Origin: an uncultured Oscillospiraceae bacterium
Lineage (GTDB): Bacteria; Bacillota_A; Clostridia; Oscillospirales; Acutalibacteraceae
NCBI GenBank assembly: GCA_905211185.1
Contig: CAJLZR010000039.1
Location: forward strand, 1 to 7,582
Direction: 5' to 3'
Length of the DNA: 7,582 nucleotides
Shown piece by piece: positions 1 through 5,201 of this stretch. Every line of letters begins with the position of its first letter. Position 1 is the first letter of the stretch. The translations under genes and the position numbers were made by a program. Below the pieces are notes generated by a model. That model was not told the DNA's origin and ran no database searches. It saw nothing but the letters and a program-made list of their open reading frames with translations.

Positions 1-1
1 A

Positions 2-106
2 AGTTTAGGGTTTAAATGCTATAAAATTATTAATTTATTTCATGATGACCTTGATTTAAAAGAAGAAGTAGGACTATATGTTTATAATAATTCGAATAAT
101 AACTAA
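2..106 (+). CDS. Possible 3' end of an unidentified gene cut by the left edge
   Basis: From base 2 there is an open frame of 34 codons ending at TAA (104-106). It reads through the left edge with no start inside the window. The residues look protein-like: a basic/hydrophobic stretch (GFKCYKIINLF), an acidic turn (HDDLDLKEEVGLYVY) and an Asn-rich tail. The other two plus-strand frames stop within the first 15 bases. I do not recognise a family. The frame is short enough that an open stretch by chance in AT-rich DNA is possible, so this call is tentative. Confidence 0.35.
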   Translation, partial: SLGFKCYKIINLFHDDLDLKEEVGLYVYNNSNNN

Positions 107-140
107 CTCTACGCAGTGGTATCGTTATAATTTTAAATGT

Positions 141-193
141 ACAGTATGTTAGTTTCGGAGTGGTGCTTTTGATCCTTTATATTGACATACTGT
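141..193. repeat. Inverted repeat overlapping the promoter of the phospholipase-like gene
   Basis: ACAGTATGT (141-149) is the perfect reverse complement of ACATACTGT (185-193). With two A-T pairs and two G-T wobbles on the loop side the arms extend to 141-153 and 181-193. The loop is 27 bases. The right arm covers the -35 hexamer (182-187) and is followed by a T-rich run (TTTGTTT). It could be an operator or a weak terminator for the upstream gene; the sequence does not decide. Confidence 0.45.
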
Positions 194-210
194 TTGTTTA
201 ATGTTACAAT
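182..210 (+). promoter_or_regulatory. Sigma-A promoter of the phospholipase-like gene
   Basis: The -35 box TTGACA (182-187) is perfect. It is followed by a 17-base spacer and the -10 box TACAAT (205-210), one base off consensus. Transcription would begin near 217, leaving a leader of about 28 bases with GAGG (233-236) eight bases ahead of the ATG at 245. The alternative TTG start at 221 would sit almost at the transcript's 5' end with no ribosome binding site. Confidence 0.85.
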
Positions 211-244
211 ATAGACAAGATTGCGAGCTAGCGAGGTATTTAAA

Positions 245-1105
245 ATGAATTTAAAAAAAGCAGTATGCATGGCAATATCAACTTTGTTTTTCGGCATGAG
301 TTTTTGTTGCAACGGAGTAAGTGCTTTATATGGGAATAGCCACTATAATATAGGTAAAAAAATGACTGAAAAACTGGACAAAAAGCTCTCACAAAGTGAA
401 AAAGAGGCGTTTTTGGCGGGAGTAGTTTATGCGGATATAGGAAGATTTAAATTCGATAAAGAAATTACTATAGATAAAGAAACCGGAAAAAAAACGGAGA
501 AAAGTATAGATTCGGATTCCGATGAGTTTGCAAAAAAGATTAAAGAGCTTGCCAAAACCAAAGAGGAAAAATGGTTTGCGGCCGGCTTTGAGGTGCATGT
601 TTTGCAGGATAAAAAAACAAAGTCTTTTTTGAAAGAAATTTTTGAGAAAGATTATTCTTCGTATTCTGAATATATGTCGCAGTGCGGTGCTTTGGATATG
701 TATTTTTCAAAAAAATCAGGGATATTATATAACGAGTTTTTAAATAAATTTAATTTTGATCAGATTGCAAAAGATGATAATTTTGATGCTTTAACCGTAG
801 GCGTCCCCAAAAGCATAGTTAAATATTTAACTAAGAAGATAATTAAAAAATACTCCGATTATCCACAAAAGAATGAATTGGTCATGTATGAAGATTTAAT
901 AAAAAGGACCTATGAGTCTTTAGGCTATGACGTGGATTTGGAGGATATTCACGAACAAGCGGGAAATCTTTTGGGATCTTTTATAGTTATTGCGCATGTA
1001 ATGGGAAGTAAAACAGAAATATCGGAAAAGATGGCTTTAAAAATAGAGGAGCAAAGCGAGAAGCTTGCCGATCTGTGCTTATCTGAATGTATCGAATGTA
1101 AATAA
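245..1105 (+). CDS. Exported protein resembling zinc-dependent phospholipase C / S1-P1 nuclease fold, divergent
   Basis: This is a 286-residue exported protein. A signal peptide (Lys-4/5, hydrophobic core to about 20) ends at VSA-27, so the mature chain starts LYGNSH. That start and several later patterns resemble zinc-dependent phospholipase C-like proteins. His-33 follows the mature N-terminus, Asp-64 lies in FLAGVVYADIG (compare the family's 'flaG..aPDi'), and His-118/Asp-122 form an HxxxD in GFEVHVLQD. All are positions where that family binds zinc. The N-terminal Trp ligand and the His expected after Asp-64 are not visible, and the late His/Glu pair is uncertain (His-236 or His-251 are candidates). 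The chain may therefore bind fewer metals or be catalytically altered. Residues 70-110 are highly charged. ATG 245 was chosen over TTG 221 because it has GAGG at good spacing and gives a clean signal peptide. The gene has its own promoter. Fold assignment is inference from motif spacing; export is well supported. Confidence 0.75.
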   Translation: MNLKKAVCMAISTLFFGMSFCCNGVSALYGNSHYNIGKKMTEKLDKKLSQSEKEAFLAGVVYADIGRFKFDKEITIDKETGKKTEKSIDSDSDEFAKKIKELAKTKEEKWFAAGFEVHVLQDKKTKSFLKEIFEKDYSSYSEYMSQCGALDMYFSKKSGILYNEFLNKFNFDQIAKDDNFDALTVGVPKSIVKYLTKKIIKKYSDYPQKNELVMYEDLIKRTYESLGYDVDLEDIHEQAGNLLGSFIVIAHVMGSKTEISEKMALKIEEQSEKLADLCLSECIECK

Positions 1106-1136
1106 TAAATATTTTTTGCTTGTATAAATTTTCATA

Positions 1137-1170
1137 TTGATTTATTGTTAATTTAATGTTATGATATAAT
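1137..1170 (+). promoter_or_regulatory. Sigma-A promoter of the coiled-coil protein gene
   Basis: TTGATT (1137-1142), a 17-base spacer and TATGAT (1160-1165) form a good promoter. Five bases downstream of that -10 start, TATAAT (1165-1170) preceded by TGA makes an overlapping extended -10. The spacer is nearly the same as in the promoter at 182-210: 25 of 32 aligned bases match, including the unbroken run TTTAATGTTA. The leader is short and carries GAGG (1191-1194) nine bases before the ATG at 1204. Confidence 0.75.
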
Positions 1171-1203
1171 TGAAACAAAAAATTTAGAAAGAGGTTTTAT
1201 ACT

Positions 1204-1665
1204 ATGCTAAAGAAAGTTACAGCATTTGGTTTATCTATTTTTTTAGGAATTGGTTGCGCATCGGTAGGATTTGCTTTTAAGGACGAATATGATAATTATG
1301 CAGACGTTTTAAAATATTCTACGAAGAGCATGGCGACATCTAAAATGGAACAATTGAAAATGAAAATTAAGAAGAACGAAGCAAAAATCAAGCATTTAGA
1401 GGCGAAAAGAACCGAGCTTGATAATAATATGGCCTCCAAAATTCAATTGCAAGAATATGTTCGTATTAACTTTGAAAGAATGAATTGGTTTAAAAGATTG
1501 CTTTCAAAAAACAAAATGAACGAAAAAATGAGTAAACTGGAAAGCGATATAGAAAATATAAAAAACGACGTGAAATTAAACGAAAAGAAGATTAAAAAAT
1601 TGCAAGATAAAAGAAGCGATTTGGATCGCGAACTCGCAGTGCTTCTTCAAATAAAAGAAATTTAG
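1204..1665 (+). CDS. Small exported coiled-coil protein with a duplicated segment
   Basis: The product is 153 residues. A signal peptide (Lys-3/4, hydrophobic 5-23) probably ends at VGFA-24. A Cys at 18 lies in LGIGC, which is a poor lipobox, so ordinary signal peptidase cleavage is favoured. The rest is almost entirely charged helix rich in Lys and Glu with leucine/isoleucine heptad spacing, predicting coiled coil at about 48-80 and 103-150. The two halves are an internal duplication: residues 48-76 align without gaps to 116-144 (13 of 29 identical, most others conservative), with shared cores NEAKIKHLEAKRTELD and NEKKIKKLQDKRSDLD. A less charged linker (81-101, with Trp-95) joins them, suggesting an antiparallel helical hairpin. 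I recognise no family or enzyme motif; a structural or binding role is inferred. It follows the phospholipase-like gene by 98 bases, has its own promoter, and no terminator hairpin is seen on either side. Confidence 0.8.
   Translation: MLKKVTAFGLSIFLGIGCASVGFAFKDEYDNYADVLKYSTKSMATSKMEQLKMKIKKNEAKIKHLEAKRTELDNNMASKIQLQEYVRINFERMNWFKRLLSKNKMNEKMSKLESDIENIKNDVKLNEKKIKKLQDKRSDLDRELAVLLQIKEI
1345..1635 (+). repeat. Internal duplication inside the coiled-coil gene (copies 1345-1431 and 1549-1635)
   Basis: Two 87-base in-frame segments, 204 bases apart start to start, encode 29-residue copies of one helical unit. Identity is clear at protein level and mostly eroded in DNA, so the duplication is old rather than a recent tandem expansion. 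The conserved positions are the NE, KI, KR and LD pairs. Confidence 0.65.
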
Positions 1666-1755
1666 TTGATAATGTTTTTTATTATATTATCGGTTTTGTG
1701 CAACTGCCTTATTTGTGATAAAACAAAAATGTTATTAAAAAGGTGATATAAAAAC

Positions 1756-2922
1756 ATGCTAAAAAAATGGTCTTCATTGTTATTATCGGGAGCGTTAATG
1801 TCATGTGCCGCTTTTCCTTCGTCGCATGCGGTCTTCCTGGACCCTAGGGATATCCCGTTAGACGTAAAAATAGGACAAATGCTCTGTTTGGATTTCCGTC
1901 AGTGGAAAGATGAATCCGGAAACCCCCGAAATGTTACGGAAATTAATGATACGATTCGTGAGATTATTGGTAAATACCATATTGGAAGTGTAATTCTATT
2001 TAGAGAAAATTTTTCAAATGAGTTTCAGTCAAAGAAGCTTATTGCCGATTTACAGAGTGCTGCTATTAGTTCGGGAAATCCGCCACTTATTATTGCAGTT
2101 GATCAAGAAGGCGGATCAGTTGAAAGATTTGCTTTTGATAGGAAAAAGCTAAAAGACAACGCCGAGATCACAGGCCCGACAGAGGCTTATGAAAAAGGAA
2201 AAGTTATTGGTAGTGAGCTTCACGACCTTGGAATAAACTGCGATTTTGCACCGGTTGTTGACGTTCGTAGTAATCCGGAAAGTCCAATTACAGAAGTGAG
2301 ATCATTTGGCGCTGATCCTGAAAAAGTGGCTGTATGTGGCGAAAGTTTTATGAGGGGGTTGCACGAGAATGGTGTTGCGGCTGTTGCGAAGCACTTTCCC
2401 GGGCATGGTTGTACTGAACTTGATACGCATGTAGGACTTGCTGTTGCAAATAAAACTTTGGGAGGGCTTGAAGAATTAGAATTAATACCATTTGACCGCC
2501 TTATTAAATCGGGCGTGGATATGGTTATGACGGCTCATATAGCACTGCCATATGTTACGTCGGAGAAGGCGATTTCTATTAAGGATGATAGTGAAATACC
2601 AGTTCCTGCGACGCTTTCAAAAGGAATTTTAACGGGAGTTCTAAGGGATAAACTAGGATTCCGCGGCGTAATAGTTTCCGATGCTATGAATATGGGAGCA
2701 ATATCTGAACATTTTGGTGAGAGAGAAAGAGTTGCAAGAGCTATAAACGCCGGCGTTGATATGGTGCTTATGCCTGTAACTTTGCGCAATAAAGAAGATA
2801 TTGAAAAATTGAAAGGATTAATTGGATACATTAAGGACTTGATTATAAGTGGTGGAATTTCCGAAGAAAGAATAAATGAATCCGTTAAACGCATCTTTGA
2901 ATTAAAAGAAAAATACTGTTGA
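1756..2922 (+). CDS. Exported family 3 glycoside hydrolase, NagZ-like beta-N-acetylhexosaminidase
   Basis: This 388-residue enzyme is expected to remove terminal beta-GlcNAc from peptidoglycan fragments outside the membrane. The GH3 TIM barrel spans about 32-385. Visible landmarks are the substrate-loop region VDQEGGSVERF (115-125), FAPVVDV (164-170), KHFPGHG (212-218), the Asp-223/Thr/His-225 dyad that serves as acid/base in bacterial NagZ enzymes, MTAHI (258-262) and SDAMNMGAI (308-316) with nucleophile Asp-309. All key residues are present and the length fits a single-domain NagZ. The N-terminus is a signal peptide. ALMSC-17 satisfies a relaxed lipobox, so it may be a lipoprotein like the Bacillus NagZ, but cleavage at SSHA-25 is also possible. 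AAAGGTGAT (1739-1747) lies eight bases before the ATG. It starts 90 bases after the coiled-coil gene. I see no strong promoter there (best is TTGTGC, 15-base spacer, GATAAA at 1696-1722), so partial co-transcription is possible. A hairpin terminator follows at 2959. Confidence 0.93.
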   Translation: MLKKWSSLLLSGALMSCAAFPSSHAVFLDPRDIPLDVKIGQMLCLDFRQWKDESGNPRNVTEINDTIREIIGKYHIGSVILFRENFSNEFQSKKLIADLQSAAISSGNPPLIIAVDQEGGSVERFAFDRKKLKDNAEITGPTEAYEKGKVIGSELHDLGINCDFAPVVDVRSNPESPITEVRSFGADPEKVAVCGESFMRGLHENGVAAVAKHFPGHGCTELDTHVGLAVANKTLGGLEELELIPFDRLIKSGVDMVMTAHIALPYVTSEKAISIKDDSEIPVPATLSKGILTGVLRDKLGFRGVIVSDAMNMGAISEHFGERERVARAINAGVDMVLMPVTLRNKEDIEKLKGLIGYIKDLIISGGISEERINESVKRIFELKEKYC

Positions 2923-2958
2923 GAGAGCATAGTGCTTTAATATATAATGTATTTGTAT

Positions 2959-3009
2959 AAAAAATGGTTCTGTTAGAAAATTTTTTGTTTTGCGGCAGAA
3001 TCATTTTTT
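2959..3009 (+). terminator. Rho-independent terminator after the GH3 gene
   Basis: AAAAAATGGTTCTG (2959-2972) pairs with CAGAATCATTTTTT (2996-3009) over 14 base pairs with one G-T wobble. The loop is 23 bases. The right arm ends in a T run, giving a terminator for plus-strand transcripts 37 bases after the GH3 stop codon. The A run at the other end may let it also stop minus-strand transcripts. Confidence 0.75.
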
Positions 3010-3132
3010 ATTTGAAAAATTTGATTTTAATGATGCTGAAAAGAATTAACCTCTTTAAAACTTTTGAATAAGTTGTAGCTTTAAAAAATATTGTTTAATC
3101 TTTTTAATGGATTGTATTTTATAATAAATAAT

Positions 3133-3164
3133 TATTCTCCGAGTATTTTGCTGCTCGGAGAATA
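3133..3164. terminator. Hairpin terminator between convergent genes
   Basis: ATTCTCCGAG (3134-3143) and CTCGGAGAAT (3154-3163) form a perfect 10-base stem with a 10-base loop; one further T-A pair extends it to 3133-3164. It lies about 20 bases beyond the stop of the minus-strand NlpC/P60-like gene. The flanks are AT-rich on both sides, with only short T runs (AATTATTTATT on the minus strand, GATTTTAT on the plus strand), so it is probably bidirectional but serves mainly the minus-strand gene. Confidence 0.7.
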
Positions 3165-3184
3165 GATTTTATAAAATGGTGATT

Positions 3185-4111
3185 TTATTTTGAGGTATTT
3201 TCTCCAAACAAGTCTTGGAGAATTGATTCCGGATCCATACTCAGATATCCATCGGGGTCATCCAGTGCGGTCCAGCGCATTTGATGGTATTTTGTCAGAT
3301 AATCGGTATTTCTTATAAATTGAGTACGGACAGGACAATCTTTTTTGTCCGGATACTCTTTAAATATTGAAAATTTAGATGAAAAATCCGGAAAATATTT
3401 TTCCATATATTTTTTTGCTAATTTATAAGCCTCGCTATCATTGCTCCCGGAAGGTGTTTGCGTTCCACATATATGTACTCCTTGATGAGAAGAATGCAAA
3501 AACACAACGCTTTTATCGCTACACTGTCCAACGCAGATCCAAACATGTCTTTGCCCGTTGCCGCTCATAACGTCGCCCGGTTTGTAGTCTTTAAGTTTAT
3601 CAGATGAAATGAATGTTCCCAAGTGATATTTTTCTGATAAACTTTTTGCCATATCGGTAGATATTGAAGTATATCCCGGTAATAGATTTGGCGTAGAATT
3701 CAGAGTGTTGTATATAACCCAACCTACATAACCGGAACAATCGAGACCCAGCTCAGTTTTAAATTTTGTTTTGTGCCAGTCATATTTAGAATCTTGTGAG
3801 TCAAAAAAGCGTTTCCATTCCGGATTAACTCCTATGTGTGTACAGCCGGACGAACCGTCTTTGTTTTCATACCAGCCGCCGCCCCAAACGTACAACGCGG
3901 AACCTACCGGTTGTAGAGCAGTATTTAAAAAGTTTTTTATTGTGCGAAGTCCTGGAGTGGGCTGAGTTTTTGAAACAGTGGCAACACTTTGAGTGCCTAT
4001 TTTTGTGTCTGCGTTTGCAGCATATGCCGGACTAAGAGTTACCAATGCCGTAAATGCCGTGAAATAAAGCAATGCCGAAAGGGCTTTTAAACATTTTTTT
4101 CTAAAATTCAG
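3185..4111 (-). CDS. Exported NlpC/P60-like cell-wall hydrolase
   Basis: The product is about 308 residues counted from a CTG at 4111. It has a strong signal peptide (NFRKKCLKAL, hydrophobic to 29) cleaved at PAYA-31. A Ser/Thr/Gln/Pro-rich linker is followed by an NlpC/P60-type papain-like domain. The catalytic Cys-125 is in GLDCSGYVGW, the presumed His-189 in GQRHVWICVGQ, and a third polar residue is His-206 or His-209 in HSSHQGVHIC. VWGGGWYE (75-82) before the Cys and KPGDVMS (177-183) before the His are typical of a clostridial subfamily. Such enzymes usually cut peptidoglycan stem peptides, though the exact bond cannot be read here. The frame is open upstream to a TTG at 4186, but that TTG is the -35 box of the promoter (4158-4186). 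Downstream of the transcription start there is no in-frame ATG, GTG or TTG before the signal peptide. CTG 4111 has GAGGAG at nine-base spacing; ATT 4117 is the alternative. Function is confident, exact start less so. Confidence 0.88.
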   Translation of the reverse strand: MNFRKKCLKALSALLYFTAFTALVTLSPAYAANADTKIGTQSVATVSKTQPTPGLRTIKNFLNTALQPVGSALYVWGGGWYENKDGSSGCTHIGVNPEWKRFFDSQDSKYDWHKTKFKTELGLDCSGYVGWVIYNTLNSTPNLLPGYTSISTDMAKSLSEKYHLGTFISSDKLKDYKPGDVMSGNGQRHVWICVGQCSDKSVVFLHSSHQGVHICGTQTPSGSNDSEAYKLAKKYMEKYFPDFSSKFSIFKEYPDKKDCPVRTQFIRNTDYLTKYHQMRWTALDDPDGYLSMDPESILQDLFGENTSK

Positions 4112-4120
4112 GTGAATCTT

Positions 4121-4126
4121 CTCCTC
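4121..4126 (-). promoter_or_regulatory. Ribosome binding site deciding the NlpC/P60-like start
   Basis: On the minus strand GAGGAG (4126 to 4121) lies nine bases before CTG 4111, the same spacing as the GAGG sites of the two plus-strand genes at 245 and 1204 (8-9 bases). No other Shine-Dalgarno-like stretch occurs between the promoter and the signal peptide codons, so it supports initiation at this unusual codon. Confidence 0.6.
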
Positions 4127-4157
4127 GTGTAAATTTATTTCTAATCGTGCACATGGT

Positions 4158-4186
4158 ATTGTATAGTATTTAATCAAGTGTGTCAA
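4158..4186 (-). promoter_or_regulatory. Sigma-A promoter of the NlpC/P60-like gene
   Basis: Read on the minus strand, TTGACA (4186-4181), a 17-base spacer and TACAAT (4163-4158) form a near-perfect promoter with the same boxes as the one at 182-210. Transcription would begin near 4151, giving a leader of about 40 bases to the CTG at 4111. The open frame extends into it, which makes the longest-frame start untenable. Confidence 0.85.
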
Positions 4187-4320
4187 AAAGAATTTTGATA
4201 GCGTTTCAGATGACTATTTGTAAATTTTGTAAAATAATAATTAGTTTTGTTGGCTACCATGTTGTTTGGACGGGCTGAGCCGTTAAAGAAGTCGGTAAGA
4301 ACTAAAATAAATATAAAAAC

Positions 4321-4360
4321 TTTCCAACAATATTTCTTAGTTATAAAATACTGCTGGAAG
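4321..4360 (-). terminator. Rho-independent terminator after the acidic repeat gene
   Basis: On the minus strand TTCCAGCAGTATTT (4359-4346) pairs with AAATATTGTTGGAA (4335-4322) in a 14-base stem containing two G-T wobbles, with a further G-T wobble at 4321/4360 and a 10-base loop. A GTTTTTATATTTATTTT run follows. It lies about 46 bases after the acidic gene's stop codon and separates that transcript from the NlpC/P60-like gene. The rest of 4187-4405 shows nothing convincing. Confidence 0.7.
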
Positions 4361-4405
4361 CTATGCTTAATCACCTAAAAGTGATACTTGTATTGTTTGT
4401 TAATT

Positions 4406-5050
4406 TTATTTACCGCAACCATCTACGTAGAGAGAAAATACACTCGTAACGAGTCCAAATATAGCTGCGCCCAACCGAATGATAGCGGGATAATGTACTC
4501 CAGGAATGAGTGATATGATATTACCGACAATTCTCCAACCCCAAGTACGAATTATAATCGAAAAAGGATTTTCCAAAACATTTTTTACACCTTTCGGATC
4601 AATGTTAAAAATAGGATTAGAAGGGCGATCGGTTACACTTTCATCGGTTTCGTATTCATCATCGTAATCCTCGTCGGACTCTTCTTCGCTTTCAGCTTCT
4701 GTTTTATCTTCTTCTTCGGATTCTTCTTCGCTTTCAACTTCGGCTTTATCCTCTTCTTCGGATTCTTCTTCGCTTTCAGCTTCGGCTTTATCCTCTTCGT
4801 CGGATTTTTCTTCGCTTTCAGCTTCAGTTTTATCTTCTTCGGTTAATTCTTCATTTTCCGAAGGAACATCAAGCTTTTCGCCAGTTTTTTTCACGACGTC
4901 ATTATCTTTTTCAGCGACTTTGTCTGAATATTTTTTCTCTTCGGAAATAAGAACGCTTTCATCGGAATTGGTTGCATGTGATAAGTTTACCATACCGCTT
5001 CCACAAAGTGCGGTTGTTGTTCCCAAAACAATTGATAATAATTTTTTCAA
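4406..5050 (-). CDS. Exported acidic repeat protein with a hydrophobic C-terminus
   Basis: The product is 214 residues from a TTG at 5050. A signal peptide (MKKLLSIVLG, hydrophobic to about 18) ends at LSHA-26. Residues 27-70 are charged. Residues 71-126 are four 14-residue acidic repeats of the form EEDKxEAESEEESE, followed by an Asp/Tyr stretch (DYDDEYETDE). After a Pro/Asn linker the last 60 residues turn hydrophobic: IIIRTWGWRIVGNIISLIPGV and, at 189-209, a probable membrane helix ending in LYV, then DGCGK. The layout suggests an exported acidic region held by a C-terminal membrane segment. Calcium or polycation binding by the acidic repeats is possible but not shown. No family is recognised. 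The open frame runs up to an ATG at 5095, but that ATG lies across the -10 region of the promoter and so precedes the transcript. TTG 5050 has AAAGGA 11 bases upstream and gives a proper signal peptide. Own promoter and terminator; monocistronic. Confidence 0.8.
   Translation of the reverse strand: MKKLLSIVLGTTTALCGSGMVNLSHATNSDESVLISEEKKYSDKVAEKDNDVVKKTGEKLDVPSENEELTEEDKTEAESEEKSDEEDKAEAESEEESEEEDKAEVESEEESEEEDKTEAESEEESDEDYDDEYETDESVTDRPSNPIFNIDPKGVKNVLENPFSIIIRTWGWRIVGNIISLIPGVHYPAIIRLGAAIFGLVTSVFSLYVDGCGK
4673..4840 (-). repeat. Four tandem 42-base repeats in the acidic gene
   Basis: Units lie at 4799-4840, 4757-4798, 4715-4756 and 4673-4714 in transcription order, all in frame and together 168 bases. 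The two middle units differ at one base of 42. The first and last differ from each other at three. Inner and outer pairs differ more. Such DNA-level identity points to recent expansion and likely length variation between strains. Confidence 0.9.
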
Positions 5051-5061
5051 AACGCTTACAA

Positions 5062-5067
5062 TCCTTT
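5062..5067 (-). promoter_or_regulatory. Ribosome binding site supporting the TTG start of the acidic gene
   Basis: On the minus strand AAAGGA (5067-5062) lies 11 bases before TTG 5050, which corresponds to nine bases after the full AAGGAGG register. It is the only Shine-Dalgarno-like stretch between the promoter and the signal peptide. Confidence 0.6.
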
Positions 5068-5085
5068 CAACAATTATATAACTAC

Positions 5086-5114
5086 ATTTTATCATAAAAT
5101 TGTTTATTTGTCAA
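5086..5114 (-). promoter_or_regulatory. Sigma-A promoter of the acidic repeat gene
   Basis: On the minus strand TTGACA (5114-5109), a 17-base spacer and TAAAAT (5091-5086) form a near-consensus promoter, with TGA directly before the -10 as an extended element. Transcription would begin near 5079. The spacer includes the 12-base word AAATAAACAATT (5109-5098), which recurs 76 bases away at 5185-5174 just after lgt. No hairpin terminator for lgt is visible in 5096-5201, so lgt transcripts may read into this gene. Confidence 0.8.
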
Positions 5115-5201
5115 CCTAACAATATTGATTTTTTAAAACTATTATAATATATACGGACGCAGGAAAAGTTTTTAATTGTTTATTTATAAGATAGAAAATT
5201 A

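Noticed and set aside
221..244. TTG start adding eight residues to the phospholipase-like protein
   Set aside because: It begins about four bases after the predicted transcription start, lacks a ribosome binding site, and would place charged residues before a normal signal peptide.
1204..1260. Lipobox in the coiled-coil protein (LGIGC)
   Set aside because: Gly at -3 is a poor fit, and a standard signal peptidase site (VGFA-24) lies just after it.
2535..2930. 131-codon open frame opposite the GH3 gene
   Set aside because: It lies entirely antisense to the conserved catalytic region of a clear GH3 enzyme and has no start signals.
4183..4374. Minus-strand open frame of 63 codons between the acidic and NlpC/P60-like genes
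   Set aside because: It runs through the terminator stem at 4321-4360 and the promoter at 4158-4186, has no ribosome binding site, and its translation shows no domain-like composition.
4673..4840. CRISPR-like array
   Set aside because: The 42-base units are contiguous without spacers and stay in frame inside a protein gene.
5115..5160. TATAAT-like words on the plus strand in the lgt/acidic gene gap
   Set aside because: No -35 box at suitable spacing and no plus-strand gene downstream; expected in AT-rich sequence.
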